Assembly (NCBI GenBank): GCA_016700155.1
Contig: CP065001.1
Coordinates: forward strand, 2,170,001-2,234,000
From: Ignavibacteriales bacterium
Lineage (GTDB): Bacteria > Bacteroidota > Ignavibacteria > Ignavibacteriales > Ignavibacteriaceae
DNA length: 64,000 nucleotides
Direction of reading: 5' to 3'
Below, one piece after another: positions 28,095 through 37,370 of this stretch (within the stretch, counting starts at the first letter, position 1; each line of letters starts with the position of its first letter). The notes beneath the pieces are model-generated. The model was given only the letters and a program-made list of their open reading frames with translations, was not told where the DNA came from and did not search any database. The translations under genes and the position numbers were made by a program.

Positions 28095-28278
28095 GACAGG
28101 TTATGTTAGTGAAAAATTTTTACCAGGCACAATGATGACGGAATTATATCGTCAAATATACTGTATCTAAACTTATTAGAAATTATAGTAATATTAAATA
28201 AGAAATTTATTTCATCTTGAAGTTCAGATGTAATATGATTATTTAGAGCACGAATTTGAAATATTTAAAAGATTTTTA

Positions 28279-29844
28279 TTGATATACTCCGTTATTAAAA
28301 AAATTCTCCCTGTTCTGCTGATAGTTCAAGCCTGCAGCACAAATATCTTTTCACAGGATACAACAAAAAGTCTGGCTTTCAAAAACAATAAACCTGAAAG
28401 ACGCACAACATTTTTTTATCAGCCGGACCTTGCGTACCAGATCTGGCAGCAATTCAATCTTATGCGTGAAGCAAATGCAGGTGATGCCCTTGCTCAACAC
28501 GAACTTGGTATTAGATATTTACTCGGTGAAGGTTTTGATGCCGATACTGTACAGGGCGCCTACTGGGTAAAAAAAGCAGCGGATCAAAATCTTATGGCGG
28601 CAAAATTCAACTATGGTATTTTGCTCATCAATGGCTGGGGTGTTGAATGGAACCCGTTTGAGGCATACAAATGTTTTCTCGAAGCGGCAAACTCCGGAAT
28701 GAACCAGGCACAGTATATATTAGGATTATTTTATGCGGATAATCTTGTTGTAAAGCGAAACTGGAACAAAGCATATTACTGGGTAAAGAAGGCAGCCGAT
28801 GGCGGATTTGAAGAGGCTAAAAAAATAATTCCTGAGTTTGAAGAAAAGGTTCCATTAAAGATGACTGATACCAGCAGTATTTTTACTGAATCAGATACTC
28901 TGGAATTGAACGACTCACAGAAAAATAAATCACTGACTTCTTCAATCGGTCTTGTTTACATTGATTTTGACCTTCTTGCAGATTCAGTAAGAACCGTTAT
29001 TGAAAAAGATCTTTTAACTGATCTGTTAAATACCGGTAATGACAGTCTTGCTGATACTCTTGGAATCAAAGACAAGGATGACTCAACCGCTGTTTATGAT
29101 TCTTACCGCTTAGATGAATTAAATAGTTTTGCCAATACCGGAAGTCCTGAAGCTCTTACCCTGCTCGGCAGGTTTTATGAAACAGGTTTTATTTTCGAAA
29201 AGAATCTTATAACAGCTTCAATGTATTATTTGCGTGCAGTTAGAATGGATTCACCAAGAGCACCTTTCCTTTTATTTGAAATATTAAAAGACGAAAACTT
29301 CCATACAAATTTACAGCAAAGAGTTAAAGATGATGATGCAGATGCAATGTTCGTGTGGTATAGTTTAAGCATTCTTGGTTTTGACAACAGGATAGCTATA
29401 AAAGACGCAATGGACTTACTGATAAAAGCAGCATCTAAAAATCATCTTCCGTCAATAGTAGAACTTGGATTGAATTATTACATAGGAAAAAATCTTATTC
29501 AAAATCACAGTGAAGCTGTGAAGCTATGGCTGCAGGCTGCAAAACTTGGAAGCAAAGAAGCGGAAGTCAGAATTGAAACCGCAAAAATATTCGGATACAT
29601 AGATTCGGAGAATATTTTATACTCGGTTAATCGTTTAAAAGAATTCTCTGAACAAGGCTCAGTGCTTGCACAGGTTACAATTGCGTATTGCTATGAACAG
29701 GGTATCGGTTTGAAAAAATCTGTTGCTGATGCAGTTAAGTATTACAGGTTTGCTGCTCAACGCGGAAGCAGGTATGCGTATAACGAATTAAAGCGATTGT
29801 ATGATTCAATAAGACCTGCCGGGAGTGAGTATTCTATTAACTGA
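28279..29844 (+). CDS. Exported Sel1-repeat protein
   Basis: The 521-residue protein begins at a TTG (28279), with a hydrophobic signal ending QACSTNIFSQ; cleavage after FSQ or a weak lipoprotein site at QAC are both possible. Sel1-like repeats are visible at about 60-160 (AQHELGIRYLLGEGFD, AAKFNYGILLINGWGV, AQYILGLFYADN), around 285-320 and from about 385 to the end. They are separated by an acidic, low-complexity middle (about 200-270). Sel1 repeats mediate protein contacts in envelope complexes. It is divergent from the phosphatase gene across 184 bases, which may hold both promoters. Confidence 0.82.
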   Translation: MIYSVIKKILPVLLIVQACSTNIFSQDTTKSLAFKNNKPERRTTFFYQPDLAYQIWQQFNLMREANAGDALAQHELGIRYLLGEGFDADTVQGAYWVKKAADQNLMAAKFNYGILLINGWGVEWNPFEAYKCFLEAANSGMNQAQYILGLFYADNLVVKRNWNKAYYWVKKAADGGFEEAKKIIPEFEEKVPLKMTDTSSIFTESDTLELNDSQKNKSLTSSIGLVYIDFDLLADSVRTVIEKDLLTDLLNTGNDSLADTLGIKDKDDSTAVYDSYRLDELNSFANTGSPEALTLLGRFYETGFIFEKNLITASMYYLRAVRMDSPRAPFLLFEILKDENFHTNLQQRVKDDDADAMFVWYSLSILGFDNRIAIKDAMDLLIKAASKNHLPSIVELGLNYYIGKNLIQNHSEAVKLWLQAAKLGSKEAEVRIETAKIFGYIDSENILYSVNRLKEFSEQGSVLAQVTIAYCYEQGIGLKKSVADAVKYYRFAAQRGSRYAYNELKRLYDSIRPAGSEYSIN

Positions 29845-29945
29845 TCTGGCAGGATTCAACCAAAATATTTCTTTCCAACCGGATTTTGCACTTACCTCCA
29901 TTCCTCCATATTTTAAACACAAGTAATAATCTTTTAAAGGGAAAT

Positions 29946-31094
29946 ATGAACGACAAATTAATTTCAAAATTACCGTCAGCGGGTACAAGCATTTTTGCTG
30001 TTATGTCAAAAATGGCTGTCGATCATAAAGCAATTAATCTTTCGCAGGGTTTCCCTGATTTCAACTGTGCGGATAAACTCCTGGACCTTGTGAATCACTA
30101 TCAGAGAAAAGGTTTCAACCAGTACGCACCAATGCCCGGCATCACCACACTAAGAGAAAATATTTCAGTAAAAACTCAAAAGTGCAACAAAGCATTTTAT
30201 AATCCTGAAACTGAAATCACAATTACATCAGGTGCAACGGAAGCTTTATATGCGAGCATCACAGCTTTAATTCATCCCGGAGATGAGGTTATTATTTTCG
30301 AACCAGCATATGATTCATACCTTCCCGCTATACAATTGTCCGGTGGTGTACTTGTTCCGGTTCCGATGACTTTACCCGATTTCAAAATTGACTGGAGCGC
30401 GGTTGAGAATAAAATCAACAAGAAAACAAAAATGATAATCATCAACTCACCTCATAACCCAAGCGGAAGTGTAATTGATGAAGCCGATATAAAAAAACTT
30501 GAATCACTTAGTGAACACTTCAGTTTTTATATCCTGAGTGATGAGGTGTATGAGCATATAATATTTGACCGGACACCACATCTTTCTATAAGCACATCAC
30601 CCCTTTTAAAAGAGCGCTCAATAATTGTTTCATCATTCGGAAAAACTTTTCACGTAACAGGATGGAAAGTAGGATATTTTGTCGCTCCGGAAATCATAAC
30701 GAAGGAGATCAGAAAAATTCACCAGTTTGTTGTGTTCGCTGTTAACACGCCTATTCAGTATGCTTACGCTGACTATTTAAAAGATGAGAACACTTATTTT
30801 CATTTGAATGATTTTTATCAGAAGAAAAGAGATTTTTCAGTTGAACTTTTTCGTAAAACAAAATTTAAATTGACTCCGGCAAAAGGAACATATTTTCAAT
30901 TACTTGATTATTCTGAACTATCCGATAAACCCGATATGGAATTTGCTGAGTATCTTGCAAAAGAAGTTGGAGTCGCCGTAATTCCTCTTTCACCTTTTTA
31001 TTCGGGTAAATATGAAGGAAAACTAATCCGGATATGTTTTGCTAAAAGTGATGAAGTGATGACGGAAGCCGCGCACAGGTTAATGAACGCATAG
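29946..31094 (+). CDS. PLP-dependent aminotransferase (methionine/kynurenine aminotransferase type)
   Basis: From the ATG at 29946 (AAAGGGAA upstream) the protein is 382 residues of fold-type I aminotransferase. It has the INLSQGFPDF N-terminus, the NSPHNPSG loop and the PLP-binding lysine in SSFGKTFHVTGWKVGYF, and the final carboxylate-binding Arg in LIRICFAK. The sequence is closest in style to YbdL-like methionine aminotransferases and kynurenine transaminases, which use methionine or aromatic amino acids. The 2-base gap to the following CDF gene suggests co-transcription, though the functions do not obviously connect. Confidence 0.88.
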   Translation: MNDKLISKLPSAGTSIFAVMSKMAVDHKAINLSQGFPDFNCADKLLDLVNHYQRKGFNQYAPMPGITTLRENISVKTQKCNKAFYNPETEITITSGATEALYASITALIHPGDEVIIFEPAYDSYLPAIQLSGGVLVPVPMTLPDFKIDWSAVENKINKKTKMIIINSPHNPSGSVIDEADIKKLESLSEHFSFYILSDEVYEHIIFDRTPHLSISTSPLLKERSIIVSSFGKTFHVTGWKVGYFVAPEIITKEIRKIHQFVVFAVNTPIQYAYADYLKDENTYFHLNDFYQKKRDFSVELFRKTKFKLTPAKGTYFQLLDYSELSDKPDMEFAEYLAKEVGVAVIPLSPFYSGKYEGKLIRICFAKSDEVMTEAAHRLMNA

Positions 31095-31096
31095 AG

Positions 31097-32092
31097 ATGG
31101 ATAAAAATATAAATATAAAGAAACGAGCCGCGATACTTTCTCTAATTATTGGCTGCGGAATGTTTGCTGCAAAATTTATAGCGTATTTTGTCACAGGATC
31201 AGATGCGATTTTTTCAGATGCCGCTGAATCAGTAGTACATGTGCTTGCAACCGCTATGGCTTTGTACAGCATTATTCTAAGTTCCAAACCGGCTGATTCA
31301 ACACATCTATATGGGCACGGAAACGTGGAATTCTTTTCTGCGGGCATTGAAGGCATGTTAATTTTCATTGCAGCTTTGTTCATCATTTACGAATCAACAA
31401 TGAGTATTATAGAGGGACAGGAGCTTCAAAAACTCGATCTCGGAATTTTAATTGTGGGAAGTGCGGGTGTTATTAATTTAGCCCTCGGAAGTTATCTGGT
31501 TAGTACGGGTAAAAAAACAAATTCACTTACGCTCATTGCAGATGGCAAGCATGTATTAACAGATTCTTACACGAGCCTCGGTGTACTCGTGGGTATTTCG
31601 CTGGTGTTGTTCACCGGTTATAAAATTCTTGATCCCTTGTTTGCAATTGCTGTTGCAGTGAATATAATGTTTACTGGATATAAACTTGTCAGGACTTCAA
31701 TCGGCGGTTTAATGAATGAGACTGATGAAGCGATGCTCAACAAGTTGATTAATGTTCTGCTTCAGCGGAAAAAAGATTATTGGATAGACATTCATGAATT
31801 TCGCTACTGGCGGTCAGGTGATAGTATGTTTGTTGATTTCCACCTGATACTTCCCTATTACTTTACTATTCAACAAACTCATGGTGAAGAAAAAGAATTA
31901 ACAACTTTATTTGAAAATGAAATTCAGAACGTTCAGCTAAAAATTCATTTCGATTATTGTGTGCCTGAATTGTGTAAGTACTGCAGGTACTCTGAATGTA
32001 ATGTCAGACAGCATGAATTTAGTGTGAACTTTGAATGGGATAGGCTTAAGCTTACGGGTAAACCTGTCTATAGTGTATATCAGTCAACCTGA
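31097..32092 (+). CDS. Cation diffusion facilitator with C-terminal cysteine cluster
   Basis: The 331-residue CDF protein has about six membrane segments (about 10-215), including the SDAAESVVH and DGKHVLTDSYTS metal-site helices and a GHGNVEFF loop, followed by the cytosolic dimerisation domain. Unusually, the tail adds four cysteines, Cys288, Cys293, Cys296 and Cys301 (C-x4-C-x2-C-x4-C). These could form a zinc or iron sensing site or a metal-donor site. CDF proteins export Zn, Fe, Mn or Co in exchange for protons; the substrate is not determinable here. It overlaps the convergent MFS gene by 13 bases. Confidence 0.9.
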   Translation: MDKNINIKKRAAILSLIIGCGMFAAKFIAYFVTGSDAIFSDAAESVVHVLATAMALYSIILSSKPADSTHLYGHGNVEFFSAGIEGMLIFIAALFIIYESTMSIIEGQELQKLDLGILIVGSAGVINLALGSYLVSTGKKTNSLTLIADGKHVLTDSYTSLGVLVGISLVLFTGYKILDPLFAIAVAVNIMFTGYKLVRTSIGGLMNETDEAMLNKLINVLLQRKKDYWIDIHEFRYWRSGDSMFVDFHLILPYYFTIQQTHGEEKELTTLFENEIQNVQLKIHFDYCVPELCKYCRYSECNVRQHEFSVNFEWDRLKLTGKPVYSVYQST

Positions 32093-33309
32093 ATTTTAGA
32101 ACTCGTTCCGGGATCTTCGACTTTCATGAGAATTAAAAATCCAACAATAAAAAAGAAAGCAATTGAAATTATTGCATATCGCTGACTACCCGATAAATAA
32201 CTTACCAGCCCGAAAACCAAAGGACCAATTACCGCCGAACTTTTTCCAAAGAAAGAATAGAAACCGAAGAACTCCGTTTTTTTATCTGGTGGTGTCAGCC
32301 CTGACATAAGACTTCTGCTTGTTGATTGACTTGAACCCATCGCCGCACCCGCAATCAAACCGACAACGTAAAATCCTGATTTATCTGTAACAAAAAAAGC
32401 AAGTACAACAGTTACAAGCCACATAAATAAAGTGATCATAATTGTTTTTTTCTGCCCGATAGAATCTGCCAGAATTCCCAAAAGTATTGAGCCGACTATA
32501 GCTGTAGTTTGTACTGTAAGGAAAAAGATGAGAAGATCGGTATCTGTGAATCCTAAAGTTGTACTGGCGTAGTTCCCCGAAAAAAATATGATCGTGTTCA
32601 CACCTTCTATGTAAAAAAAGTAAGCTAATAAAAACGTTGCGAGGTTTTTATATTTTTTTAGATGAGTCAGGGTTACCCACACTCTGCTGGTGCCGATTGA
32701 AATATATGATTCTCTGCGTTCGACTTGTTTTCTGCTGTCCTTTATATAAATGAATAACGGAAGTGCAAACAATAAAAAGAATGCAGCAGAAATAGGAAAA
32801 GTTTCTTTGATCATTTCACTTTGTATGAACGGATAAATGATCCCCAGTGTTGCAAGTGAACCCAGATATCCCATTCCGTAACCATACCCGCTTACACGTC
32901 CGTAATTTTTTGGTGAAGTGATTTCCGGAAGATAAGCATCGTAAAATACAAGCCCGGCTTCAAACCCTATATTTGCAAGTACAAATATTAATATACCTTC
33001 AAAAATATCTCCTGACCTGACAAAATATAACAGTGAAGTCGATACAATACACAACACTGTGAAGAATAGCAGGAATCTTTTTTTACCTGCTGAATAGTCC
33101 GCGATAGCTCCCAGAACCGGTGAAATTATTGCGGTAATTATCATCGCAATACTTGTTGCTATACTCCAGTAAAGATCGCCAACAGCCTCACCGCTGACAA
33201 CAGTTTTTTTAAAATAAACCGCGTAAAGAAATGTAACGACAACAATAGAAAAAGATGTATTGGCAAAATCGAAAAGTGTCCAGATGAAAATCTTACTGCG
33301 GTTCTTCAT
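32080..33309 (-). CDS. UMF1/Atg22-like MFS transporter
   Basis: The start at ATG 33309 is chosen because MKNRSKIFIWTLFDFANTSF begins there, matching family members, and it leaves 4 bases after the nusB stop. An upstream in-frame start at 33351 lies inside nusB. The protein is about 409 residues with about twelve membrane segments in two halves, and the family hallmark WTLFDFANTSFS in helix 1. It belongs to the UMF1 (unknown major facilitator, vacuolar effluxer-like) family; the substrate may be amino acids or other small molecules. It is probably co-transcribed with nusB. Confidence 0.88.
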   Translation of the reverse strand: MKNRSKIFIWTLFDFANTSFSIVVVTFLYAVYFKKTVVSGEAVGDLYWSIATSIAMIITAIISPVLGAIADYSAGKKRFLLFFTVLCIVSTSLLYFVRSGDIFEGILIFVLANIGFEAGLVFYDAYLPEITSPKNYGRVSGYGYGMGYLGSLATLGIIYPFIQSEMIKETFPISAAFFLLFALPLFIYIKDSRKQVERRESYISIGTSRVWVTLTHLKKYKNLATFLLAYFFYIEGVNTIIFFSGNYASTTLGFTDTDLLIFFLTVQTTAIVGSILLGILADSIGQKKTIMITLFMWLVTVVLAFFVTDKSGFYVVGLIAGAAMGSSQSTSRSLMSGLTPPDKKTEFFGFYSFFGKSSAVIGPLVFGLVSYLSGSQRYAIISIAFFFIVGFLILMKVEDPGTSSKIQVD

Positions 33310-33313
33310 CAGT

Positions 33314-33796
33314 TTATTTTTTCTGATGTGATTTTGAGATTGATTCCTCAAGCAATCCTCTGCCGGTTTTACTCAACTGATCTTTCTCTTTCAGATTTGA
33401 CAGTATTGCATCAAGAATTCCGTTGACGAATTTGCCGCTGCCTGCGGTGCTAAATTCTTTTGCAATTTCAATAGCTTCGTTTATAGAAACTTTGGGAGGA
33501 ATTTCAGGAAAATATAAAATTTCACAAATACCCATTCTCAGCAAAAGTTTATCTATCAATGCTATACGACTCATTTCCCAGTTATCAACTCTTTCACTTA
33601 TTTTTTTATCGAGTTCTTTCCTGTGGACTACTACTTTATTGATAAGATCGTTTGCGAAGTCTCTGTCTGCCTGCGTTGTCAGATCAATCAGAATAGCATT
33701 ACTTAACATTGAAAGAGAATCCTGGTTCATTTCAAAGGCATATAATACCTGTAAAACTCTTTCGCGTACCAACCGTCTTTTAAAAACCTGTGTCAT
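33314..33796 (-). CDS. nusB: Transcription antitermination factor NusB
   Basis: From the ATG at 33796 (MTQVFKRRLVRERVLQVLYA) the protein is 160 residues, a little longer than E. coli NusB (139) but typical of Bacteroidota-type NusB. It has the all-helical NusB fold with RLVRERVLQVLYAFEMN at the start and SINEAIEIAKEFSTAGSGKFVNGILD near the C-terminus. NusB with NusE binds BoxA RNA in rRNA operons and prevents early termination. The next gene (MFS) starts 4 bases after its stop. Confidence 0.93.
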   Translation of the reverse strand: MTQVFKRRLVRERVLQVLYAFEMNQDSLSMLSNAILIDLTTQADRDFANDLINKVVVHRKELDKKISERVDNWEMSRIALIDKLLLRMGICEILYFPEIPPKVSINEAIEIAKEFSTAGSGKFVNGILDAILSNLKEKDQLSKTGRGLLEESISKSHQKK

Positions 33797-33846
33797 AGAA
33801 CTAACTACCTGAATCAATTAAAACAATATTTTTTTTAGAAACTTAA

Positions 33847-34959
33847 TTACCTTTTAATAATTTCACCAAGTCTTCCGGAAAAAGTAGAGCGTCCGGTATA
33901 AATGTTACTTATCCTGCCCATGTTCTTTAGTCTTTCTTCAGCAATTTTATTTGATGCTTCATAAGTAGGAATTTTTTCAAGAGAAGATATCTCAAGTATC
34001 TTGGTGATAGTTTCATAAATTCTTTCAGCCTGCTTTAGTGCATGCTCCTGGTTATATCCCTCAAGTTCATTGGAAACATTTATAAGTCCGCCGGCATTAA
34101 TAACATAATCGGGTGCGTACAAAATTCCTTTTTGTATAAGCTGCGGACCGTGTACATCTTCTTTTTCAAGCTGGTTGTTTGCACCACCTGCAATTATTTC
34201 AGCCTTAATTCTCTTTAAGGTATTATCATTAATTATTGCACCTAACGCATTGGGAGAAAATATATCAACATCAAGATCGTAGATATCATCCGGTTTAACT
34301 ACTTCGGCTTTAACTGACTTAAGCACTTTTTTTATTTTTGAGTCATTAATATCGGTAAGATAAATAACTGCCCCTTCTTTAAACAAATGATCGCATAAAA
34401 ACTGAGCAACTTGCCCGGCTCCCTGAACAGCAATTTTTTTACCTGTAAGAGAATCACTTCCCCATTTATGTTTTGCACAAGCTTTCATTCCCATGTACAC
34501 ACCAAAAGCTGTCACAGGTGAAGGATCTCCAGATCCTCCTAACGCGAGCGGAATACCGGTTACATACTTTGTTTCCATTCGCACGTATTCCATATCTTTA
34601 ACAGAAGTGCCAACATCCTCGGCTGTGATGTATCTTCCGGCGAGTCCTTCTACAAACTTTCCAAATGTTCTGAACAGTACTTCATTTTTTTGTGTTGCCG
34701 AATCCCCGATGATAACGGCTTTACCGCCTCCTAGATTCAGTCCGCTGACGGAAGCCTTATAAGTCATACCTCTTGATAATCTCAGAACATCTTTCAAAGC
34801 TTCTTCATCATTTTTATAGTTCCACATTCTGGTACCGCCGAGTGCGGGACCAAGAGTTGTGTTATGAATAGCTATAATAGCTTTTAATCCCGCCGCTGTA
34901 TTTGAGCAAAATACTACCTGTTCGTGATTATTTTCACTTATTACATCAAAGCTGAACAT
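33847..34959 (-). CDS. Leucine (Glu/Leu/Phe/Val) dehydrogenase
   Basis: The 370-residue amino-acid dehydrogenase has the substrate-lysine segment RGMTYKASVSGLNLGGGKA, a LGPALGGTRMW motif, a Rossmann fold with the VQGAGQVAQ dinucleotide loop, and the ANNQL and YAPDYVINAGGLINV blocks typical of leucine dehydrogenases. It reversibly deaminates branched-chain amino acids to their keto acids with NAD. This starts branched-chain catabolism or supplies precursors of the iso-branched fatty acids typical of this phylum; the latter is inference. AAGGAG lies just before the ATG. The branched-chain ketoacid dehydrogenase genes are not adjacent. Confidence 0.93.
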   Translation of the reverse strand: MFSFDVISENNHEQVVFCSNTAAGLKAIIAIHNTTLGPALGGTRMWNYKNDEEALKDVLRLSRGMTYKASVSGLNLGGGKAVIIGDSATQKNEVLFRTFGKFVEGLAGRYITAEDVGTSVKDMEYVRMETKYVTGIPLALGGSGDPSPVTAFGVYMGMKACAKHKWGSDSLTGKKIAVQGAGQVAQFLCDHLFKEGAVIYLTDINDSKIKKVLKSVKAEVVKPDDIYDLDVDIFSPNALGAIINDNTLKRIKAEIIAGGANNQLEKEDVHGPQLIQKGILYAPDYVINAGGLINVSNELEGYNQEHALKQAERIYETITKILEISSLEKIPTYEASNKIAEERLKNMGRISNIYTGRSTFSGRLGEIIKR

Positions 34960-34976
34960 ACATTCTCCTTAAGTTT

Positions 34977-35993
34977 TTATAGTGCGAAGAACCAAAAAAC
35001 CAAAATAGCAATTGTTTCTTTTAATTTATGATAGAAAAGATCTTCAAATCCAATTTCTAAATCTGATGATGCAACTTCAACATTTAAATGATAAAAATTA
35101 CAAATCTCTTTTACACGTTTTAAATGGTACGCATCCGAGACAATAATTATTATTCCGATATTTTCTTTCACCATCAAACTATTTTTGATATAAAAAATCT
35201 GTTCATTTGTTGATGTGGTTCTATCTTCAATCCAGACATCAGGATCACTTATATTTTTTGTGAGCAGATATTTATAAGCAACCTGCGCTTCGCTCATTTC
35301 ACCCGGAGCATTGCTTCCTGTTAACTGAATTATATTTACAACACCTTCGTTATACAATTTGACAGCCTTATCCACGCGGGCTGCAAGGCTTGGGCTTGGT
35401 CTGTCTGTCCAAACTGCCGCACCGAGTACTACTGCAACATCTGAGCGGGTATTATTTTTCTTACCAAAATCATTACTCATTTTAGATGATTGCAGATAAA
35501 AAAAAGAAAATATAAAAAGTACTCCCACAATAATAATTGTATTAACAAATGCACGGATATAAATCAGGTCGTACCTGCCAAAAATACCAAGCCATAGTAC
35601 CATTCCAAAATAAATCAGCACAACCTGGTATAAAGTGAATATAGCTCCTGTAAATAATTGTGCTGCTGGTCTTCGGAATGATGAAAGATTGTTACTGAAA
35701 AAGTTTACCTGAGTGCTTATTACCGCCAGTATAAGCAATAATGATAGAAGAATAATGAAAACTATTAAAACTCTATTTGTTAACCTGTTCGTCCTTTGGA
35801 AGTAACCGATAATGATTGCAGAAATAATCAGTACCGTAAAGAAGAGATTGAGAATATTACCTGTACTGGAAAGACTAAACTCACCAAGGTGCATATTCTG
35901 GTTTTTGTATTTGATGTAATAAAGAAAGATCAGTTGTAAGAGGAAAGCAAGTATAGTGACGGCAGAGAAAATTAATTTTTTATTCTTCATCAT
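34977..35993 (-). CDS. YdcF-like DUF218 membrane protein
   Basis: The 338-residue protein has about five membrane helices in its first 170 residues. The DUF218 domain follows, with VAVVLGAAVWTDRPSPSLAARV, then the GSNAPGEMSEAQ and DRTTSTNEQ motifs. Homologues include SanA and ElyC/YdcF, which affect envelope permeability and peptidoglycan precursor handling. The catalytic role is unproven, though conserved Asp/Ser/Asn residues suggest a small-molecule enzyme. Two ATGs in a row (35993, 35990) make the exact start uncertain by one residue. It follows leucine dehydrogenase's start region in reverse orientation with an 18-base spacing, so it may be transcribed just before it. Confidence 0.85.
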   Translation of the reverse strand: MMKNKKLIFSAVTILAFLLQLIFLYYIKYKNQNMHLGEFSLSSTGNILNLFFTVLIISAIIIGYFQRTNRLTNRVLIVFIILLSLLLILAVISTQVNFFSNNLSSFRRPAAQLFTGAIFTLYQVVLIYFGMVLWLGIFGRYDLIYIRAFVNTIIIVGVLFIFSFFYLQSSKMSNDFGKKNNTRSDVAVVLGAAVWTDRPSPSLAARVDKAVKLYNEGVVNIIQLTGSNAPGEMSEAQVAYKYLLTKNISDPDVWIEDRTTSTNEQIFYIKNSLMVKENIGIIIIVSDAYHLKRVKEICNFYHLNVEVASSDLEIGFEDLFYHKLKETIAILVFWFFAL

Positions 35994-36162
35994 AAATTGA
36001 AGCTTCGTGAACTCTAATCATCACTGGTTGAAAGAACATAATTTACCAAGTTTATCTTTAACTGCTTTTTCGCGGCAGAAGTATCAACAACGTTTTTTAC
36101 AAAAGAAACTTACTTAAAATCGGAACTCTGAGCAAATAACAATTTCCGGGTTTGCAAAAAAA

Positions 36163-36181
36163 AAGCGCCCTTAAGGCGCTT
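36163..36181 (-). terminator. Intrinsic terminator after tonB
   Basis: AAGCGCC at 36163-36169 pairs with GGCGCTT at 36175-36181 around a 5-base loop. In the minus direction the stem is followed by a run of at least seven T (36156-36162). It sits just after the tonB stop at 36189 and should end the tonB transcript. Confidence 0.85.
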
Positions 36182-36188
36182 GAAACTT

Positions 36189-36845
36189 TTATTGAAGTTT
36201 AAATATTATAGGTATTGATACCTGAACTTTCACAGGTTTGCCGCGTTGTTTACCTGGTTTAAATTTGGTAAGCTTTACAGCGTTAAGAGCTTCTTCATCA
36301 AGTCCTGCACCTAAACCTTTAATGATCTCAGCTTTTGTTACGTCACCGTTTTCATCTACGAAAGCAAGCACATAAACTTTACCTTCAACACCGGCTCTCT
36401 TAGCAATTTCAGGATACTTTATTTTACTTTGGATTGCGGATATTCCGCCGATAGGTTCGGGCATTTCCTCAACCGCAACAAAGTATGTCGGCTCTTCTTC
36501 AACAATTTTCTTATCCTCTTTTGGAGGAGGTGGAGCCTGCATCTGTTCAGTGAGATCTATTTCAGTATCGCCAATTTCGATATCTTCCAATACATCATCA
36601 CTCGGAGCTTCAATTGGTATTGGCGGCTTTGGTGGTGGTGGAGGTCTGTTCTCCTGTTTAGTATGTTGAATATCTTCCACGTTAAAAAGTTCCTGCGGTC
36701 CCTCGGAAACAACTTCCTTTTTTTCAAGATCCGGGAAGAACTTAAAGGCTACAATCAGAATTGCAAGTGATGCAATTAAACTGACTTCAAAAAACCTTTG
36801 ATATTTAGATCTTAAATCCGCTTTGGGATTTTTTCTCAGTGCCAT
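36189..36845 (-). CDS. tonB: TonB-family energy transducer
   Basis: The 218-residue protein has one N-terminal membrane helix (about 20-40). A proline-rich periplasmic linker follows (several PPPPKP stretches around 65-110, with acidic blocks). The C-terminal TonB fold has YPEIAKRAGVEGKVYVLAFVDENG and ends KVQVSIPIIFKLQ. It passes proton-motive force from ExbB/ExbD to outer-membrane receptors for iron, vitamins or polymers; exbB/exbD are not in this window. The AAGGAGG ribosome site is strong, and an intrinsic terminator follows the gene, so it is a single-gene unit. Confidence 0.93.
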   Translation of the reverse strand: MALRKNPKADLRSKYQRFFEVSLIASLAILIVAFKFFPDLEKKEVVSEGPQELFNVEDIQHTKQENRPPPPPKPPIPIEAPSDDVLEDIEIGDTEIDLTEQMQAPPPPKEDKKIVEEEPTYFVAVEEMPEPIGGISAIQSKIKYPEIAKRAGVEGKVYVLAFVDENGDVTKAEIIKGLGAGLDEEALNAVKLTKFKPGKQRGKPVKVQVSIPIIFKLQ

Positions 36846-36962
36846 TTAAACTCGCCTCCTTACTAACATTTTGCGTTGTTAACTTAATAAAAGGAGTTAC
36901 CTTTGTCAATTTAGTTTTCAAGTGTTTTTACTATTGGATTAAAAAAATGTTCCAAACGCCTG

Positions 36963-37370
36963 CTAAGCTTTTTCCAGTCTGTCCGGCAAAAAAATTCTGG
37001 TAAAAATAATTACCAGGATCAGACCAACCACAATTCCAAGAGTATCAGCCAGTATATCGATAAAATCACATTTTCTACCCGGGATCAGCAATTGATGAAG
37101 TTCATCTATTCCGGCATATATCATTCCTATCAAAAATGTGAAAATAGCCGGAGAAGTTTTTAACATTTCAACTTTATTTTGAAACATCAGCGTTAAGTAA
37201 AGCAGGATTCCCAATCCTGTATATGCAACAGTATGCATCAGTTTATCGCTCAAGCCAACCGATGGAACACTTTCAAGAGGCAATGAAGTTGAGATAAACA
37301 GGATGATCCAATAAACAATGAGAGGAAAATAAATTAATAACTTTTTGTTTTTGTCGAGGTATTTACGCAA
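36963..37370 (-). CDS. VanZ-like membrane protein
   Basis: The 135-residue protein has about four membrane helices and the VanZ family core: an early LPLESVPS segment, then DKLMHTVAYTGLGILLY and IDELHQLLIPGRKCDFIDILADTLG. VanZ-like proteins can raise glycopeptide resistance mildly in some bacteria, but most, as here, have no established role. It starts at a TTG (37370) that overlaps the end of the preceding NAD(P)HX repair gene by 8 bases, so translation is likely coupled. A vancomycin-resistance role is not implied. Confidence 0.85.
   Translation of the reverse strand: MRKYLDKNKKLLIYFPLIVYWIILFISTSLPLESVPSVGLSDKLMHTVAYTGLGILLYLTLMFQNKVEMLKTSPAIFTFLIGMIYAGIDELHQLLIPGRKCDFIDILADTLGIVVGLILVIIFTRIFLPDRLEKA

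Noticed and set aside
36963..37370. VanZ-like gene as a vancomycin-resistance element
   Set aside because: No VanHAX or VanRS genes are near and the VanZ family is widespread without resistance roles.
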